A DNA stretch of 64,000 nt, taken from NCBI RefSeq assembly GCF_963576675.1, contig NC_088917.1:29294501-29358500 (forward strand). The letters are read 5' to 3'. The notes under the pieces were generated by a model. The model had not been told where the DNA came from. It worked only from the letters and a program-made list of their open reading frames with translations, and did not search any database. This document shows positions 33,030-45,337 of this stretch, piece by piece (positions within the stretch are counted from its first letter, which is position 1; each line of letters starts with the position of its first letter). This DNA comes from Euphorbia lathyris. Taxonomy: Eukaryota; Streptophyta; Magnoliopsida; Malpighiales; Euphorbiaceae. Made by a program: the position numbers and the translations under genes.

Positions 33030-33240
33030 GGTTTGATAAAGCGTTTATTTGATTACGGATTTGGTTTGATAAAGCGTTTATTTGATTATGATTCGGTTTG
33101 ATAAAACATCGATTTGATAAAACGTCGGTTTGATAAAACGTTTATTTGGCCATGAACTGGTTTGATAAAATGTTTATTTGTTCATGAACTAGTTTGATAA
33201 AACATTTATTCGATTTGATTCATTTTGATAAAATGATTTG
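33030..33240. repeat. Minisatellite, about 31-bp unit
   Basis: About seven imperfect copies of 'ggtttgataaaacgtttatt' followed by a more variable 'tgattatgaact'. Units vary from 21 to 33 bp because of internal deletions. Confidence 0.8.
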
Positions 33241-35548
33241 TATATATAAAATTATATAGTAATAAAGTGAAATATACAATTAAATCAGTAGCGTGTCAAT
33301 CAAACTGTCGATAAATTAAGAGAACTACCTAAAATAAGTAGAACTACGTGGTTTTGATTCCCGGTTTAAATATTAAAATATTATTCAGGATAAGTATGAA
33401 GCTCAATAGAATTATCGAGTTCAAGCCAAATAAATAAATAAAAAAAATTTAGTCCGAATAAATTAGGTTCGCCTTTTTGACCTGCGAGTGTTCGTTATCT
33501 TACCTTCCCTTCATACCCGATGCCATTTAGGGTCAGGTGTGACATGTTTTCCATTGCCAAGATTTGTTAATCATTATTTTAATATTAAAAGAGTTTAAAC
33601 ATATGTACCTTTGATTGAAGAACTATCTACCGTTGCAAACGAATAGCCCATATAGATTATCTATCAAATGTCTTTCACGAACATGAACAACCTGAAAGAT
33701 TATACGTTCTTAATCAACCAAATGTAACAATCAAGTGTAGATTGTCTCTAATGGTATTCACGCGAACTAAGAAATGAATGAACTAGAGAGGTAATTATTC
33801 GAGTAAGGTTTGGGAAGAATATCAAGCCCCAATTCTAATGTTGGTCGAATTCTATGTAGTAGGGGTATTTTTATTGTTTCAATTCCTAACCATAATCGAA
33901 TTAGGTTAAAATAGTTAATTAGAATTCAAATCCCATTAGATTCAATAATTAAATAAATAAAGGTAATTATTAATCTTATCTATATCTAATATAAATATAA
34001 TTAACAATTCTAATCCTAATCCTATTAGAATACTTATTTATGGTAGGATAATAATTTAACTAGAGAAATAATCACACTATATTTACTAATTAATATTAGG
34101 AACATTATCATTAATTATATCATATATATATTTATATTCACATAATTAATAATTCACAATTCTAATCAAATTAGAATTCATATTTCCTAATAGAATTATA
34201 ACCCTTTAATTAATTTATTCATAATTATAATCAAATTACAATTATCAATTAACCAAACAGTTCCCCTACACTGCTAATTTCGGCCACTCCCTTTTCTCAC
34301 TTTAAAATTACCATTTTGTCCTCTGGTCTTAATTTTATGTGTGGCCCATTAAGTTCTTACCGCCACTAGTCGTATACGTTTACTGGAATTCATTTAAATA
34401 AATTAATTTCAACTAAACTTATAACGGAATGAGTGCACAGACTATTATTGGCATAGTCGCCACATTGTCCCAGAGCGATAAAAAGTCAGATTGATATTGA
34501 CGTTTACTTTTCCGTATTAGGTCTAATATAACACGATCCTTCATCGGCTATATCCTCAAATGAATCTGTAACCATGGAAGATGTCAAGTTATATATAATG
34601 AGACATTTGTTTTACTTGTCCAGATAGAATTAACTTCGAATAGATAGGCTAAGTGAAATCTTCGTTTCTACTCACCATATCACCTTACAAGGATTTCGAG
34701 TTAATTCTCACAAGAGGCCATTGATATATCTCCCATTTATCAAGAGTGGTGAATTTTCAATCTAACATTAATTATCCCACAATTACTTTATGTGATATCC
34801 AACGTCTGCTCGCACACCCCAGGATCCTTCCTGTTATGCAGCATGTTTGAACAGAGTCTAAGCATCACACTCCATAATCCAAAATCACTAATTAATGTTT
34901 GTTTGAGTATGATGATTACTTATACCTACTAATACATTTAAGTTGAACATGTGACATTAGATAAATCTATCTATCCTGTTATCTCAAGTCGGGTCCCCAA
35001 TCCTAATGAACTCCTTCACCGGATCCATGTAACTGCCTCAATATTTGTATACCTAAAGCTTGTGAGATCAGCTTTCTGTTCGTAATATAAGACATTATTA
35101 CATGCAAGTCTCAACAGTACTATGTTAATCCCTAAACATAATACTTGACTTGTGGCAATTTGAGTTTATCAACTGGTATTATCTAACTTCATGCTTGTAT
35201 AAACACTTTACGATGACTTATATAAACTTGGGATTTTCTTTTATTTAACTTGTTCTGTAATAAAAGAGCAATGCCTTTATATAGTTCAACATATTATATC
35301 TCATAAAACAAATGATTAAGAAACGAACAACTCATTTACAAATATTTTATATCCTAAAACAATTGTATATAAGACATAAAACCTGAAGACTATTCCTACT
35401 ATTGGAGGATTTGGGACGCATGTCTATCCTACCAAACGATGTGGAGCTTTTTAGTCAAAAGTTCATATATAAGATGATAATGCTCACTTTACTATGGTGT
35501 TTTTTCTAAGTATAATGTTCCACCTACTCCCATAATCATTTTATTAAC
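33241..35548. other. Non-coding tract resembling a dispersed retrotransposon derivative
   Basis: No ORF above about 60 codons. The stretch 34260-35170 has the look of a conserved non-coding repeat (few simple repeats, higher complexity than its surroundings), and parts are familiar to me from plant repeat sequence. I could not find LTR ends, primer site or target duplication. Confidence 0.3.
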
Positions 35549-35964
35549 TTGCAGTTAGCTCATATGATTTGTTTTGCCTTTACAGGACCTTTCTTCTACC
35601 ACCATAATGTGTTAACACTGGGATCGCTGCAGACTACTTTAAATGAGCATATCTTTTTGACTCAAGAGGTATTAAACCAAGTTAACACTTTGCACCAAGA
35701 GTTAGCCAATATAAAAAATGGAGACAAAGGCTGTTAGGAAAGTCGAAGCTGAGACCCAAAAGCATGAAAAAATTACCGTTCAGCAAGACTAACATGTGAA
35801 AGATTTGGAGGGGATCATTCATGAGTGAGATAACATCATTCACGCTTATTTGGCTACTCTTAAGGCTTTTGAGAGTGATCTCCAACAGAGTATAAATAAT
35901 GCATAGAAGTACTTGAAAGCATTGTTTGAAGGGGAAATGTATAAATTCAAAAATAGGGTTACAG
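35549..35964 (+). pseudogene. Decayed coiled-coil coding remnant, 5' part
   Basis: From about 35719 one plus-strand frame gives a charged, helix-like sequence ('KVEAETQKHEKITVQQ', 'YLATLKAFESDLQQ') with several in-frame stops. It is interrupted at 35964 by the gag-only copia element and appears to continue at 38347 with 'LEDELAMRKKEN'. It could be a remnant of a host coiled-coil gene or of a transposon protein; I do not recognise the family. Confidence 0.4.
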
Positions 35965-36638
35965 TGTTGGGGATTTTTTTGGATTGGGACAATTTAGTGG
36001 AAGCGATAAATCTCAAATCGCAAGCAATATATTGCTAAGAAAAATGATAGCTTAAAACTTGAAGGCAATTTTATTGAATTTATGAGGTGGAGGTGTACAA
36101 GAGGGCGTTCTCTAGAAACTTTCTAAAGTTACAATAATATGAGATAAAACCAAAAATAGTATCACTCAGGTGTTTTCCGAAAATACCCCGATATAATTAT
36201 CTTACTATTTTGTTTCTTCCCAAAACAATTGGATTACCCTCTCTCAATTAAAAAGCAAACACACAATAGAGGATCTATTATGTAATTTGTCTCTCTCTAT
36301 ATACTCTCATAACTCCCCTAACAATAAGCATCCACCATTGGCATTTTATATTGCCAAGGCATGGAGCCAACAAGAACAATTAAAGTTCTTGTTGGCAGAG
36401 ATGATGGGTGGCACTGAAATTGTGCCATCCAAATTAATACATTGACTTGACTTTCCTTTTATTTCTTAATTACAAATTACAAAAACAATCTGTCATTACT
36501 ATAAATTATAAAAATAGTCCCTGATTAATAGGGACTTCACAACAATTCCTTCTTTTTATTTAATTGTTTTAAATTAATAGTTAATTTTCTCAACAATCTT
36601 CCCCTTAACTATTAATTTAAAACTTTCATTTTTTCATT

Positions 36639-36682
<44 letters not shown>

Positions 36683-36812
36683 TACTTTCCCATCATCACC
36701 TTGTAAACGGAGCACTTCTCTCTGCAAACAACTTCTCTAAGCACTTCTCACCGAATCGATTTTTTGATGCATTTCTCATCAACCTTAAACTATTGGAGCA
36801 TTTCTCTCCAAA

Positions 36813-37673
36813 TTAAGCAAATTCTTCTTCTTCAACACTATGTGCCAAATTGACACTTTCTTCTCTCTTGTTTCTGCAATTTCGTTGCACGTGTCCAAAC
36901 TTCTTGCACTTGAAACATTGAGGCTTCCCCTTGTGCCAGCAATCCTTCTCACCATGACCATGCTTTTTACAATGACCACATTAAGGAATTTCCCTTTTTC
37001 CTTTTGAACCTTTGGCAAGGATAACTCCCTCAACTGATTCCTCATTTTTTGCATTTCTCGTTGCTCTTCTTTGTTCTTGAGCTTGCAAAGGATTAATTAA
37101 TTTGGATAAGGGTAATTGACTTATATCTCTTGAATCTTCAAGAGATTAAAGTTTTACCTTAAACCTTTCAGACAAGCTCACGAACAATTTTTCGACAACT
37201 CTGTTATCAGGCATATCTTCTCCCATTAGCCAGATTGTGTTCACGACCGCCATCAACCTGTCATAATACTCATGTATCTACTCATTTTCTTTCATTCTTA
37301 GAGTCTCAAAATCTCTTTTGAAATTCAAGACTTGCATCCTCTTTGTTCGTTCATTGCCTTCATAAAGTTCTTTCAACTTTTTCCAAGCTTCATTTCCTGT
37401 TTCACAAGTCATAATTCTCGTGAAAATTAACTCTGAGACAGCACCATGAATGATAGATAAAGCTCTTGGAGCTTTCGATGATTCCTCTTCATGAGCCCTT
37501 ATTTGATTTAAAGTTGGATTGTCTCCAAGAGGTGTTACCTCCTTCTTAGATTCAACCCATTGCCACAAGCCCAACCCTTTTAAATGAGTTTTCATTTTGA
37601 TAGCCCAAATTTGATAATTTTCGCCATTAAAACTTCGAGGAGAAAAAACCAATGATGATTGGTTGGCTGCCAT
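36813..37673 (-). pseudogene. Copia-type gag with two zinc knuckles, in-frame stops
   Basis: ATG at 37673 is 35 bases after the primer site. The N-terminal part has 'FNGENYQIWAIKMKTHL' and 'WKKLKELYEG', typical of plant copia gag. An in-frame TAG at 37278-37280 interrupts it. Further on in the same frame two CCHC zinc knuckles are legible (CGHCKKHGHGEKDC and CFKCKKFGHVQRNC, about 36875-36980), just after an in-frame TAA at 36981. The frame then ends at TAA 36813. Because the gag frame has its own end before the polypurine tract, absence of pol is original to this element rather than a truncation. Confidence 0.82.
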
Positions 37674-37707
37674 TCTCAAAACTCACTGATCTCTTAAGAT
37701 CGTTGAA

Positions 37708-37719
37708 GCTTTGATACCA
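37708..37719 (-). promoter_or_regulatory. Primer binding site, initiator tRNA-Met type
   Basis: The minus strand reads TGGTATCAAAGC, one base after the 5' LTR. It is one mismatch from the common TGGTATCAGAGC site. Confidence 0.85.
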
Positions 37720-38346
37720 CTGTTGGAAATTTTTCTGGATTGAGACAATTTAGCGAAAGCGATAAATCTCAAAGCACATGCAATATATTGCTAAGAAAAA
37801 TGATAGCTTGAAACTTGAAGGCAATTTTATTGAATTTATGAGGTGGAGGTGTACAAGAGGGTGTTCTCTAGAAACTTTCTAGAGTTACAATAATATGAGA
37901 TAAAACCAAAAATAGTATCACTCAGGTGTTTCCCGAAAATACCCCGAAATAATTATCATACTATTTTGTTTCTCCCCAAAACAATTGGATTGTCCTCTCT
38001 CAGTTAGAAAGTAAACACACAATAAAGGATCTATTATGTAATTTGCCTCTTTTTATATATTCTCACAACTCCCCTAACAATAAACATCCACCATTGGCAT
38101 TTTATACTGCCAAGGGATGGAGCCAACAAGAACAATTAAAGTTCTTGTGGTAGAGATGATGGGTGGCATCGAAATTGTGCCACCCATTAATATATTGACT
38201 TGACTTTCCTCTTTTTTAAAATTACAAATTATAAAAACAATTCCTCATTACTACAAATTATAAAAATAGTCCCTTATTAATTAAGATTTCACAACAATTT
38301 TTTGTTTTTATTTAATTGTTTTAAATTATAGTTAATTTTCTCAACA

Positions 38347-38450
38347 TAGAGAGCTTGAAGATGAGCTTGCCATGAGAAAAAAAGAAAATGTTTCTGAGAA
38401 GAGAAAGTTTTTTCCCTTAAGACCTTCAATTACAAAATTCCATTTATTAT
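38347..38450 (+). pseudogene. Decayed coiled-coil coding remnant, 3' part
   Basis: Directly after the TR-GAG insertion a plus-strand frame reads 'ELEDELAMRKKENVSEKR', similar in character to the fragment ending at 35964. Together they suggest the element landed in one exon. Confidence 0.4.
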
Positions 38451-39030
38451 AACTACATTTAAAATATTAAATTAAAGTTTAACATTTAAAAGCATGTAAT
38501 GTATAAACAAATAAAAGGAAAAACTTTTGTTTTTAGATTCAATATTTCATGTAAACACGACTTTTATGACATGAAGTTTGTGGTGTATTCGTCATTTTAG
38601 AAAAGGTGCGGTGCTTTACTAATTAAAATATTTCACCAAAATAATGGATAAATTGTGTCGATAGTCACTGAAGTATGAGAGTTTCATAAATGTCATTGAT
38701 TTTATTTGTTTCATTTTATTTTTCTTTTTTATTTTAATAAAATTATTTGTGGAAAATTTTAGGTACTCATGGAGTTATACTTCCGACCAATAAATTCAAG
38801 ACACATGTATATATATTTTTCCTTTCGACCAATCATGTCTAGTGGTATTCAAAACGTTTTTATTAGTCGGAAGTATTACTCCAAGAATACTGTAAAATTT
38901 CTTAGTTATTTGTACTAATTCGGATAGAAAAAATAATTATAGTGATGTGATAGCCAATATGCTTTTACATATAACATGATATTCACATATAAAAAAAATA
39001 CATTGTTTTAGCACCATGTGTAGATATAAT
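38451..39030. other. AT-rich intergenic DNA
   Basis: No gene. It contains one small foldback at 38754-38899. Confidence 0.6.
38754..38899. mobile_element. Small foldback element (MITE-like), about 146 bp
   Basis: Roughly 40-bp arms pair well: the left contains 'tggagttatacttccgacc' and the right its near complement 'cggaagtattactcca'. There is no clear target duplication and no ORF. Confidence 0.6.
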
Positions 39031-39873
39031 AACAAGCAAGAGTAACCGCAAAACCTGGTACTATTAGACCCTTATGAGATTATCCAAATTATTCAAAAGG
39101 TTTATCCATGATAGATATGGAACGTGTGTGAGATTACTTGCCCAGACATGTGTTTCCTGTTATCTGCTATATATCAAAATGAAGATTATCATTATATGAA
39201 AATGAATTATTTAGTTTTTGTATGTTTTAATTTTTTTTTATAATTTGAATAATTTAGAATGTTTGCTAAATTTGTGGATGGTTTATTAAATTTGTAGATG
39301 ATTTATTAATGTTATGTTTTCTAAAATTTGTAATTTTTTTTTTTTTATGTGTTGATTTTTTATGGGAGAGAATGTGTTGGTACCCGCAGACGCTTATGAG
39401 ATTAAAAAAATATACTCATTAGAGTAATGAGATGGGATGGATAATTTAAAGAATAATTTCACATCCTTGATGATTTGACAGTTTTAAGCAATTGAATTAA
39501 GTAATATATATATATATATAAATTTCCAAAGTGATTATGGTATCACTGTCCATTGATTTCTTAAGTCTGAAATGATGTGAATTTATTAAAATTTAGAAGT
39601 AGAACATGAGATTTTGTTGGGGGTTTGTTGAGAAGTTTGGCAAGTAAAAGGTCTGAAAGCAACAAATTCAAAAACTTATTCTTCAAATGTCACAAACCAC
39701 TTCATCACCTTTGTAGCCTATTGCAACATCCAGACAACCACATCATCATGCATGCATGCCATTAAAACTTGTGATTTTGTAAATCCAGCATAAAACAAAA
39801 CTATGACTAAATAAGGCTATTTTTTCTGAGAATGCAAATCCTATGAGATTTCACTTCTCCTTAATACTGCTCC

Positions 39874-39881
39874 TATATAAA
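39874..39881 (+). promoter_or_regulatory. TATA box of ACL5 copy 1
   Basis: CTATATAAAGGAG lies 68 bases before the ATG. A pyrimidine-rich leader (CTCCCTTCC repeats) and an A-rich stretch before the start codon follow. The same arrangement is present in copy 2. Confidence 0.7.
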
Positions 39882-40352
39882 GGAGAGATACAGAGCCTCC
39901 CTCCCTTCCTCCCTCACTGTCTCAACAAAAACAAAAATAAAATGGGTTCTTTCCTATCTTCTTCTAGGGCTACGTCTCTCCCTTCTTCAACTAAAGCAGC
40001 TAGTACTGAAATTCCTGCTCAAGATCAATGGTTTGAAGAACAACTTGAAGTTGATCTCAAATGGTCATTTCAATTGAACAGGTGCTGCTTTATCTTCCAA
40101 ATATATATTCTAATTATATTATTGTTGTAATCATGAAATTCAGTATTTTTTCTCAATAATTTATAACATGATCAGTTTTATGAGAAATTTAACATGTTGA
40201 GAGATTTTTCAGAGTCTTGCATGAAACAACTAGCGAGTATCAAGACATTGTTCTCCTGGACTCTAAACCATTTGGAAAGGTAAACCAGACTAATTAGATT
40301 TTTACCTTTTTTTTGTTGTTTTTTCTAGATTTGAAAAGTGTGTGAAAATTGA

Positions 40353-40466
<114 letters not shown>

Positions 40467-40553
40467 TAAAATTGCATCTTCATTCATTTTATCTTTTTAA
40501 GTTCAATTTCCATATATGATCTATATAACAGTGATGAATGAAATGTTGATATT

Positions 40554-41012
<459 letters not shown>

Positions 41013-41350
41013 TAATTTGTTTTTGATGATGAAATTATTCAGGTTGTCGTTGATTTCTGCCGTATGTATCTCACAGCAAACCAGGAAGCTTTTAGCAATG
41101 AGAAGCTCCATGTTGTCTTTAATGATGCAAAGTGAGTGCTTATGTTTTATACTGCATTGCTATCTACCAAATTAATGTTTTATGCTTCTTCAAAAAACTT
41201 TCCCTCCTCTTAGTCCAAACATTGGTCCTTATACATCTTAAAAATGATAGGATATTATGTGACAGTTTAATTCAAATACTATGTAGATATTGTTGGTTTT
41301 GGTCAAAGTTCTATTTCTTGGATTTCACAGTTTTAAAACTTGATACCATC

Positions 41351-41426
41351 ATTGTCATTCTTTAGTGTTGTTTCTTGCTCAATACATGATTGTCATTCTT
41401 TAGTGTTGTTTCTTGCTCAATACATG
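41351..41426. repeat. Perfect 38-bp tandem duplication in ACL5 copy 1 intron 5
   Basis: Two identical 38-bp units start at 41351 and 41389 (each starts 'attgtcattctttagtg'). Confidence 0.92.
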
Positions 41427-42305
41427 TAACTAGTGCACCAACTTCAGCAGCAACACATCTTAATGGAGAGTCAGTTCTGATATCAATAATATCAGCCTGA
41501 TTTAATACCACTTAGATATTTTTCTGCTTTCTGCATCTGGCAAAAATCTGATTCCTTAAACCTCATGACTTTAAAATGCGGTTACATATATTAAAAACAG
41601 ACGTTACTAGTATAGTTCAGTCACACTCTCTCAATTTATATTACCATTCTTTACAGTCGTTCCTTACTTAGGCTTTCCATTCCGCTCCACCCTCCTAGGA
41701 CCGGTTTATTACATACTGTGCATCATCAAATATATGATCTCATTGCTTTTTTTTTATGATATTCTTCAGGTTGGGGTAGCTAATCTCTATTCGATTGTTT
41801 GTGTGTTGTATAACAAATGGAAATAGGAATGAATTGGAGAAGAGGAATGAGAAATATGATATAATAATAGGAGACTTGGCAGACCCAATTGAAGGAGGGC
41901 CTTGCAATCATCTCTACACAAAGTCGTTCTATGAAAAAGTAATCAAGACAAAGCTCAATGACTCTGGTATTTTTGTCACCCAAGGTGGTTTTCTCTTCAA
42001 TACACAACACCGTAAAACAGGTTTTCAAGCGTGAGTACCCAACTAAACTGGTTCTAGACTATTCAGATGGTGACACATATTACTGACATGTCATCTTCTA
42101 AGCGGTTCAGGACCCGTTGTTACAATAGAATTTCTTCTTGAGACGATCCATATATCGAGGTTCAAGGTTACTAATCTAGTATTATATAAATGTGCAGATG
42201 TGGTTGCATTCACTGCTCACGTTCCATCCTATGCAGATTCATGTGGATGGGTGCTGGTAAATACAGTACATTATATATCTCTATTTTAATTAATTATAGT
42301 TATAT

Positions 42306-45300
42306 GCGCCACCCCAGGACCCGGGGGTGGTGTCAAATATGCAAGGGTTGCGGGTAAATAAGCTAGTCCACGGTAATGGTAGGGGTAGGGGTAAGGGTAG
42401 TAGGTTACGCTTTGGGACATGGAACATAGGTTCTTTGACAGGAAGATTAGCTGAAATTGTAGATGTTATGAAGAGGAGGAGAATAAATATATTATGCCTA
42501 CAAGAAACCAAGTGGGTTGGAGCCAAGGCTAGAGAGATAGCTCCTTGGGGTTATAAGCTTTGGTACTCAGGAAAGGATAAGGGTAGAAATGGAGTAGGTA
42601 TTCTTATTGATAGGGAGTATATTGATGAGGTAGTAGCGGTGTCTAGGAAGAGCGATAGAATTATGAGTGTTAAGCTAGTGATAGGGGATGAGGTTGTGAA
42701 TGTCATTAGTGCATATGCGCCACAAATAGGATTAGATGTGTCGATAAGACAAGCTTTTTGGGATGACTTAGAGGAAGTGGTGCAACAGGTTCCTAGGGAT
42801 GAAAAAATGGTACTAGGGGGTGATCTCAATGGACACGTGGGTTCTAGGCGAGATGGGTTTGAGAGTGTTCATGGAGGGTATGGCTTTGGAGATAAGAATG
42901 AAGCAGGAAATGATATTTTGGAATTCGCATCAGCCTATGACTTGAGTATCATGAACACATGGTTTATGAAGAGAACATCCCACTTAGTGACTTATCGGAG
43001 TGGCGGTAATGCGAGCCAAATTGACTTCTTCTTAGTAAGGAGTGCTTGGAGAAAGAGTTATATTGATTGTAAGGTGATCCCTGGTGAGAGTACGACAACC
43101 CAACATAGAGTAGTGGTGCTAGATTTTCGAAGTAGGAAATGTATAAGAAAACAAACACCTCAAGTAGAGACTAAGATTAAGTGGTGGAAATTGCAAGGGG
43201 AGAATCAACAAAAATTTGTGGATGAGATGACCAAAAAAGATATTTGGACTTGCAATATGGATTCAGATATAGATTCGATATGGAATAAGATGGAGCATAG
43301 TATAAGGGAAGTAGCGAAGGAAGTTCTAGGGGAATCTAAAGGTAGCATGCCACCGGGTAAGGACACATCTTGGTGGACAGAAGAAGTACGACAAGCAGTA
43401 AAGAGTAAGAGAGAATCCTATAAACTATTGGGGAAATGTAGGAGTGACGAGAACTACGAAAAATACAAAGAGGCTAAAAGGGAAGTAAAGAAGGTCATAC
43501 GAGATGCTAGAGCAAAGGTGAATCGGGATCTGTATACAAGATTGGATACGAAAGAAGGGGAAAGAGACATATATAGAATTGCTCGGATGAGAGATAGGAA
43601 GACGCGAGATCTCGGAAAAGTTAAATGTGTGAAGGATGTGGACCAGAAAGTCCTAGTTGGAGATAAGGATATCAAGGAACGATGGAGGTCCTATTTTGAT
43701 GACTTATTTAATGGAGATCGCCAACAAGATGTTGGAGATATAAGTATCCATCACGATATGATAAATCATGAATGCCTGCGGAGAATTCAAAAGGGTGAAG
43801 TCAAAATGACATTAAGTAAGATGAAGTTGAAGAAAGCAGTAGGACCTGATGGCATCCCTATTGAGATTTGGAGATGTTTGGGAGAAAGAGGAATCGAATG
43901 GTTGACGACGTTCTTCAACAAAATTTGGAGAAACAATAAGATGCCATCAGAATGGAGGAAAAGTACCTTAATCCCTTTGTATAAGAACAAAGGCGATGTC
44001 CAAGATTGTGCCAACTATCGGGGAATCAAATTAATGAGTCACACTATGAAACTTTGGGAGCGAGTGATTGAACAAAGGCTAAGGAGGACGGTGAAGATCT
44101 CGGAAAACCAGTTTGGCTTTATGCCGGGAAGATCAACTATGGAAGCCATCCATCTAATGAGACAATTAATGGAGCACTATCGAAATAAGAAGAAAGACTT
44201 GCATATGGTTTTCATTGACTTGGAGAAAGCATATGATAAGGTACCAAGGGAAGTACTTTGGTGGGCCTTGACAAGGAAAGGCATTTCGCGGAAATATATT
44301 GACATCATAAAGGACATGTATGAGGGAGTATGCACGAGTGTACGTACTAGTGTTGGGAAGACTGAAGAGTTTCCTATTACGATTGGAGTGCATCAAGGTT
44401 CCGCACTAAGCCCATTTCTTTTTGCCATCGTTATGGATGAACTAACAAGTTCACTTCAAGATGGTATACCATGGTGCATGCTGTTTGCAGATGATATTGT
44501 GTTGGTTGATGAGACGAAAGAAGGAGTGGAGATGAAGTTGGAACTATGGAGGCAAACTCTAGAATCTAGAGGCTTTAAGTTGAGTCGAAGTAAGACAGAA
44601 TATTTGGAGTGTAAGTTTAGCGGCCGTAGGAGTAGGGAGGCAGGGACAATCACCCTAGATGGGAGAGTTGTTCAGGCCTCGGATTGCTTCCGGTATTTAG
44701 GATCTATTATCCAAACGGATGGAGAAGTAGATGGAGATGTTGCTCATAGGATTAAAGCTGGTTGGTCGAAGTGGAAGAGTGCTACGGGTTTCCTTTGTGA
44801 TCCCGGCATGCCTAATAGATTGAAGGGAAAATTCTACCGGACGGCAATTAGACCAGCATTGTTATATGGTACGGAGTGTTGGGCAGTGAAACACTGCCAC
44901 ATCCATAAGATGTCGGTGGCGGAGATGCGTATGTTGAGATGGATGTGTGGTCACACGAGAAAGGACCGGGTGCGTAATGAAATAATTAGGACAAAAGTAG
45001 GGGTCACATCTATTGAGAATAAAATGAGAGAAAACCGACTAAGGTGGTTTGGCCATGTGAGACGTAGAGCGCTTGATGCGCCGGTTAGGAGAACCGAAGA
45101 GTGGCAAAGGGATGTAGTGGTGAGGGGTAGGGGAAGACCTAAGCAAACTTGGAGGAGGGTGATCGAGAGTGATATGAGTTTATTGAGAATTGAGGAAAAT
45201 ATGGTAGTGGATAGGACAGAGTGGAGGGAGCGAATCTGTGTCGCTGACACGACTTGATTTTCACGGTTTTATATGATGGTTCATGTTAGCCGACCCCGAA

Positions 45301-45337
45301 TCATTTCGGGACTAAGGCTTTGTTGTTGTTGTTGTTG
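42306..45337 (+). mobile_element. Full-length RTE-clade LINE in ACL5 copy 1 intron 8
   Basis: The 3032-bp non-LTR element is bounded by a perfect 11-bp duplication TATAGTTATAT (42295-42305 and 45338-45348). It has a short 5' region, one ORF, a short 3' tail 'catttcgggactaaggctt', and ends in (GTT)n, the 3' end typical of plant RTE elements. ACL5 copy 2 shows the site without the insertion. It is in the same orientation as the host gene. Confidence 0.95.
42339..45257 (+). CDS. RTE LINE ORF: endonuclease and reverse transcriptase, intact
   Basis: This is a 972-residue ORF without stops. I chose ATG 42339; an in-frame GTG 12 bases earlier is the alternative. The N-terminal APE-type endonuclease has '[10 protein letters not shown]', catalytic Glu in LQETKW (residue 56), Asp/Asn in GGDLNGH (about 162-164), and a TQH motif in place of the usual SDH. 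Reverse transcriptase has [26 protein letters not shown] and catalytic FADD (about 716-719). The C-terminal part includes '[10 protein letters not shown]', usual in plant RTE. The enzyme nicks target DNA and copies its own RNA there. An intact frame with a perfect target duplication suggests a recent and possibly still competent copy. Confidence 0.94.
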   Translation: MQGLRVNKLVHGNGRGRGKGSRLRFGTWNIGSLTGRLAEIVDVMKRRRINILCLQETKWVGAKAREIAPWGYKLWYSGKDKGRNGVGILIDREYIDEVVAVSRKSDRIMSVKLVIGDEVVNVISAYAPQIGLDVSIRQAFWDDLEEVVQQVPRDEKMVLGGDLNGHVGSRRDGFESVHGGYGFGDKNEAGNDILEFASAYDLSIMNTWFMKRTSHLVTYRSGGNASQIDFFLVRSAWRKSYIDCKVIPGESTTTQHRVVVLDFRSRKCIRKQTPQVETKIKWWKLQGENQQKFVDEMTKKDIWTCNMDSDIDSIWNKMEHSIREVAKEVLGESKGSMPPGKDTSWWTEEVRQAVKSKRESYKLLGKCRSDENYEKYKEAKREVKKVIRDARAKVNRDLYTRLDTKEGERDIYRIARMRDRKTRDLGKVKCVKDVDQKVLVGDKDIKERWRSYFDDLFNGDRQQDVGDISIHHDMINHECLRRIQKGEVKMTLSKMKLKKAVGPDGIPIEIWRCLGERGIEWLTTFFNKIWRNNKMPSEWRKSTLIPLYKNKGDVQDCANYRGIKLMSHTMKLWERVIEQRLRRTVKISENQFGFMPGRSTMEAIHLMRQLMEHYRNKKKDLHMVFIDLEKAYDKVPREVLWWALTRKGISRKYIDIIKDMYEGVCTSVRTSVGKTEEFPITIGVHQGSALSPFLFAIVMDELTSSLQDGIPWCMLFADDIVLVDETKEGVEMKLELWRQTLESRGFKLSRSKTEYLECKFSGRRSREAGTITLDGRVVQASDCFRYLGSIIQTDGEVDGDVAHRIKAGWSKWKSATGFLCDPGMPNRLKGKFYRTAIRPALLYGTECWAVKHCHIHKMSVAEMRMLRWMCGHTRKDRVRNEIIRTKVGVTSIENKMRENRLRWFGHVRRRALDAPVRRTEEWQRDVVVRGRGRPKQTWRRVIESDMSLLRIEENMVVDRTEWRERICVADTT

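Larger units (their letters stand above)
35965..38346 (-). mobile_element. Gag-only copia-type element (TR-GAG), 2.4 kb
   Basis: LTRs at 35965-36595 (631 bp) and 37721-38346 (626 bp) start TGTTGG and end CTCAACA. On the minus strand the right LTR is the 5' one, followed by the primer site at 37708-37719, a gag frame, and a polypurine tract AAGGGGAAGAT next to the left LTR. The interior is only about 1.1 kb and encodes gag alone, as in terminal-repeat-with-gag elements that rely on a helper. Flanks TACAG and TAGAG match at four of five bases. An (AT)n run sits at 36645-36679. Confidence 0.88.

Noticed and set aside
42327..42338. Upstream GTG start for the RTE LINE ORF
   Set aside because: An ATG follows 12 bases later in frame; a non-AUG start is less likely, though plant RTE starts are not well defined.
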